NCBI GenBank assembly: GCA_965216035.1
Contig: CBDCFM010000018.1
Location: forward strand, 452,587-516,586
From: G963664115 sp965216035
GTDB taxonomy: Bacteria > Acidobacteriota > Terriglobia > 20CM-2-55-15
Length of the DNA: 64,000 nucleotides
Reading direction: 5' to 3'
A model generated the notes under the pieces. That model saw only the letters and a list, made by a program, of their open reading frames with translations, was not told where the DNA came from and did no database searches. This document shows, one piece after another, positions 63,263 through 64,000 of the stretch (the first letter of the stretch is position 1; each line of letters opens with the position of its first letter). A program made the translations under genes and the position numbers.

Positions 63263-63266
63263 CTAG
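62316..63266 (+). CDS. IS481-family transposase
   Basis: 316 residues. N-terminal HTH (ASVSSVAEQFGVSRSTVYKW), then the rve core with D in MLHLDIKKLGRFWRPG, D in VLTDNGSCYRAK and E in TNGKAERFIQTLLREWAYF. The stop codon TAG (63264-63266) is not in the element: it comes from the CTAG target beside the right end. Confidence 0.92.
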   Translation: MNLHKNARTCPKSRALMAIRVIEERASVSSVAEQFGVSRSTVYKWVRRYRDWGEAGLNDLSSEPRMLHHRMGKDGVDLIVEMRTQYRMTALRIANQLKLPRSTVAGVLQRQGLSQLKNLDPPEPVVRYEHDGPGEMLHLDIKKLGRFWRPGHRVTDNPRQDSKGAGWEYVHVCVDDYSRLAYAEVLADERQHSAVAFLDRAIRWFARFGITVQRVLTDNGSCYRAKTFLKRCHELNIRKRFTRPYRPQTNGKAERFIQTLLREWAYFRVYRTSNERSDVLPIYLTHYNEHRLHGGIQYKPPISRLPGVYNVAGIHS

Positions 63267-63775
63267 AGTTTAGGCTGGTTGTCCTCGATCACCTTGTGGA
63301 AAGCGGGGATGTGTCGGGTCGGTAACGTCAGATGAAGGCTCTCTCCAGTCCTGATGTGGATGCGTAGCTCGGTTTCATGCCGCGACGCATATTTCTCGTC
63401 TATGTCGACTATATTTCTGTAAAGCGATTTCCGAACGCCGAATCCCGTCCGTCCCGCCGTGACAAAGTACTCGGGATAAAGTCCGGCGAATTGGCGCACA
63501 AGGAGAACCATACCGAAAAAATAAACCACTCCGGCGATTACGAAGCGCAGAACGAAGTTGAGAGGTTCCTCGGTGCCACCGTCGGACATCCCGTGTATGA
63601 ACACAGCCACGTTCGCGGTAATCAATCCGATCAGGAAGAAGTTCGCCCACGGTGGCCATTGGCGGTGAGACAAGGCGAGGGGCTGGGGCAGGTCAGTCAG
63701 GATTCGAAAGACCCACAGAAGCGGTACAGTCGCTACGAATACCGCCATGGACAGAGCTGGAATCCAATTCGACAT
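63263..63775 (-). CDS. Small membrane protein (PH-domain-like tail), unknown function
   Basis: 170 residues from ATG 63775 (MSNWIPALSMAVFVATVPLL), 12 bases after the stop of the upstream gene. Three hydrophobic helices (one at the N-terminus, then ANFFLIGLITANVAVFI and LRFVIAGVVYFFGMVLLV) precede a ~65-residue soluble tail (RTGFGVRKSLYRNIVDIDEK). I do not recognise it. Its stop TAG lies on the same CTAG that ends the IS481 transposase frame from the other side. Confidence 0.65.
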   Translation of the reverse strand: MSNWIPALSMAVFVATVPLLWVFRILTDLPQPLALSHRQWPPWANFFLIGLITANVAVFIHGMSDGGTEEPLNFVLRFVIAGVVYFFGMVLLVRQFAGLYPEYFVTAGRTGFGVRKSLYRNIVDIDEKYASRHETELRIHIRTGESLHLTLPTRHIPAFHKVIEDNQPKL

Positions 63776-63786
63776 CACAGATCGAT

Positions 63787-64000
63787 TCAGGCCTTCGTGT
63801 TGTCGAAGGCCCACTCCCTCCATCCCTGAAGCAATGGAAAGTACAAACCCAAACGGATCGGATGGGCGTCGGTATGCTGCATTGCTCGTGCGTAGTTTTC
63901 CAATTGCACGCAATAACGCGCCTGCTCGCTATCCAGGAAGGCGTCACGCCCACCGCCTTCATGAGCGCTGGTCTTGTAGTCGATGATCCATCGCGTCGGA
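63787..64000 (-). CDS. C-terminus of a UvrD/RecB-type helicase-nuclease (partial)
   Basis: The 70 codons to the right edge read RWIIDYKTSAHEGGGRDAFL, then EQARYCVQLENYARAMQ and LGLYFPLLQGWREW. IIDYKT is motif II of the RecB-type PD-(D/E)XK nuclease and QLENY the QxxxY motif. The same ending occurs in AddA-like helicase-nucleases that repair double-strand breaks. The rest lies outside the window. Confidence 0.75.
   Translation of the reverse strand, partial: PTRWIIDYKTSAHEGGGRDAFLDSEQARYCVQLENYARAMQHTDAHPIRLGLYFPLLQGWREWAFDNTKA

Noticed and set aside
1..64000. CRISPR array, rRNA operon or plasmid origin
   Set aside because: No regularly spaced short repeats, no rRNA-like sequence and no iteron cluster were seen anywhere in the window.

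Overview
The window looks like chromosomal DNA of an acidobacterium or a close relative. This is inferred from gene content: four Hanks-type Ser/Thr kinases that carry PD40/TolB-type beta-propellers, PEP-CTERM proteins, a tetraether-lipid-synthase-like radical SAM enzyme, and moderately high GC. No rRNA is present to confirm it. Insertion sequences are abundant. I count eight essentially complete elements of the IS256, IS30, IS3, IS1182 and IS481 types, three of these types present in two copies, plus one partial ISKra4-like element and one decayed remnant.

Region 1 (1-19.1 kb): an ISKra4-like element runs off the left edge, followed by a secreted lectin-like protein and a minus-strand cluster of four receptor kinases. 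All four are damaged. Kinase 1 has a frameshift and an IS256-like insertion. Kinase 2 has lost its start at an IS256-like copy. Kinase 3 is split by an IS3-like element and has lost its C-terminus. Kinase 4 has an in-frame stop. The second IS256-like copy has no target duplication and separates two different kinase genes, which fits an IS-associated deletion.

Region 2 (19.8-27 kb): an integrative element sits at the 3' end of a tRNA-Arg(CCG). It carries HTH genes, a primase/polymerase-AAA helicase gene split by an IS1182-like element exactly at a CTAG site, a short coupled ORF, an excisionase-like protein, a ribbon-helix-helix protein and a tyrosine integrase. No virion genes are visible.

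Region 3 (28.6-34 kb): a nitrogen-related group with arginase (minus), an intergenic region with promoter and terminator signals on both strands, then a TorF-like porin, AmtB and PII, followed by a GNAT acetyltransferase.

Region 4 (34.4-38.5 kb): a tandem duplication of a PEP-CTERM gene with its control region (sigma-54-like -24/-12 element plus an upstream palindrome). The first copy is disrupted by the second IS30-like element.

Region 5 (38.8-55.4 kb): mostly core genes. These are tRNA-Arg(TCG), trxB, DUF2203, folB, the radical SAM enzyme, a membrane-anchored MIP18 protein, YjbQ, an A-type Fe-S carrier, TPP-riboswitch-controlled thiC, serine acetyltransferase, a 2-oxoacid dehydrogenase E1alpha-E1beta-E2 operon, and a divergent gene pair whose start codons overlap.

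Region 6 (55.7-64 kb): a CUT2-type sugar ABC transporter operon, a degenerate tRNA-His-like sequence, abutting IS1182-like and IS481-like elements, a small membrane protein and the C-terminus of a RecB-type nuclease.

The least explained items are a repeated cloverleaf-like intergenic element (40742-41042 and 55297-55634), the RNA signals at 29.8-30.2 kb, and the shared use of CTAG by several unrelated mobile elements.
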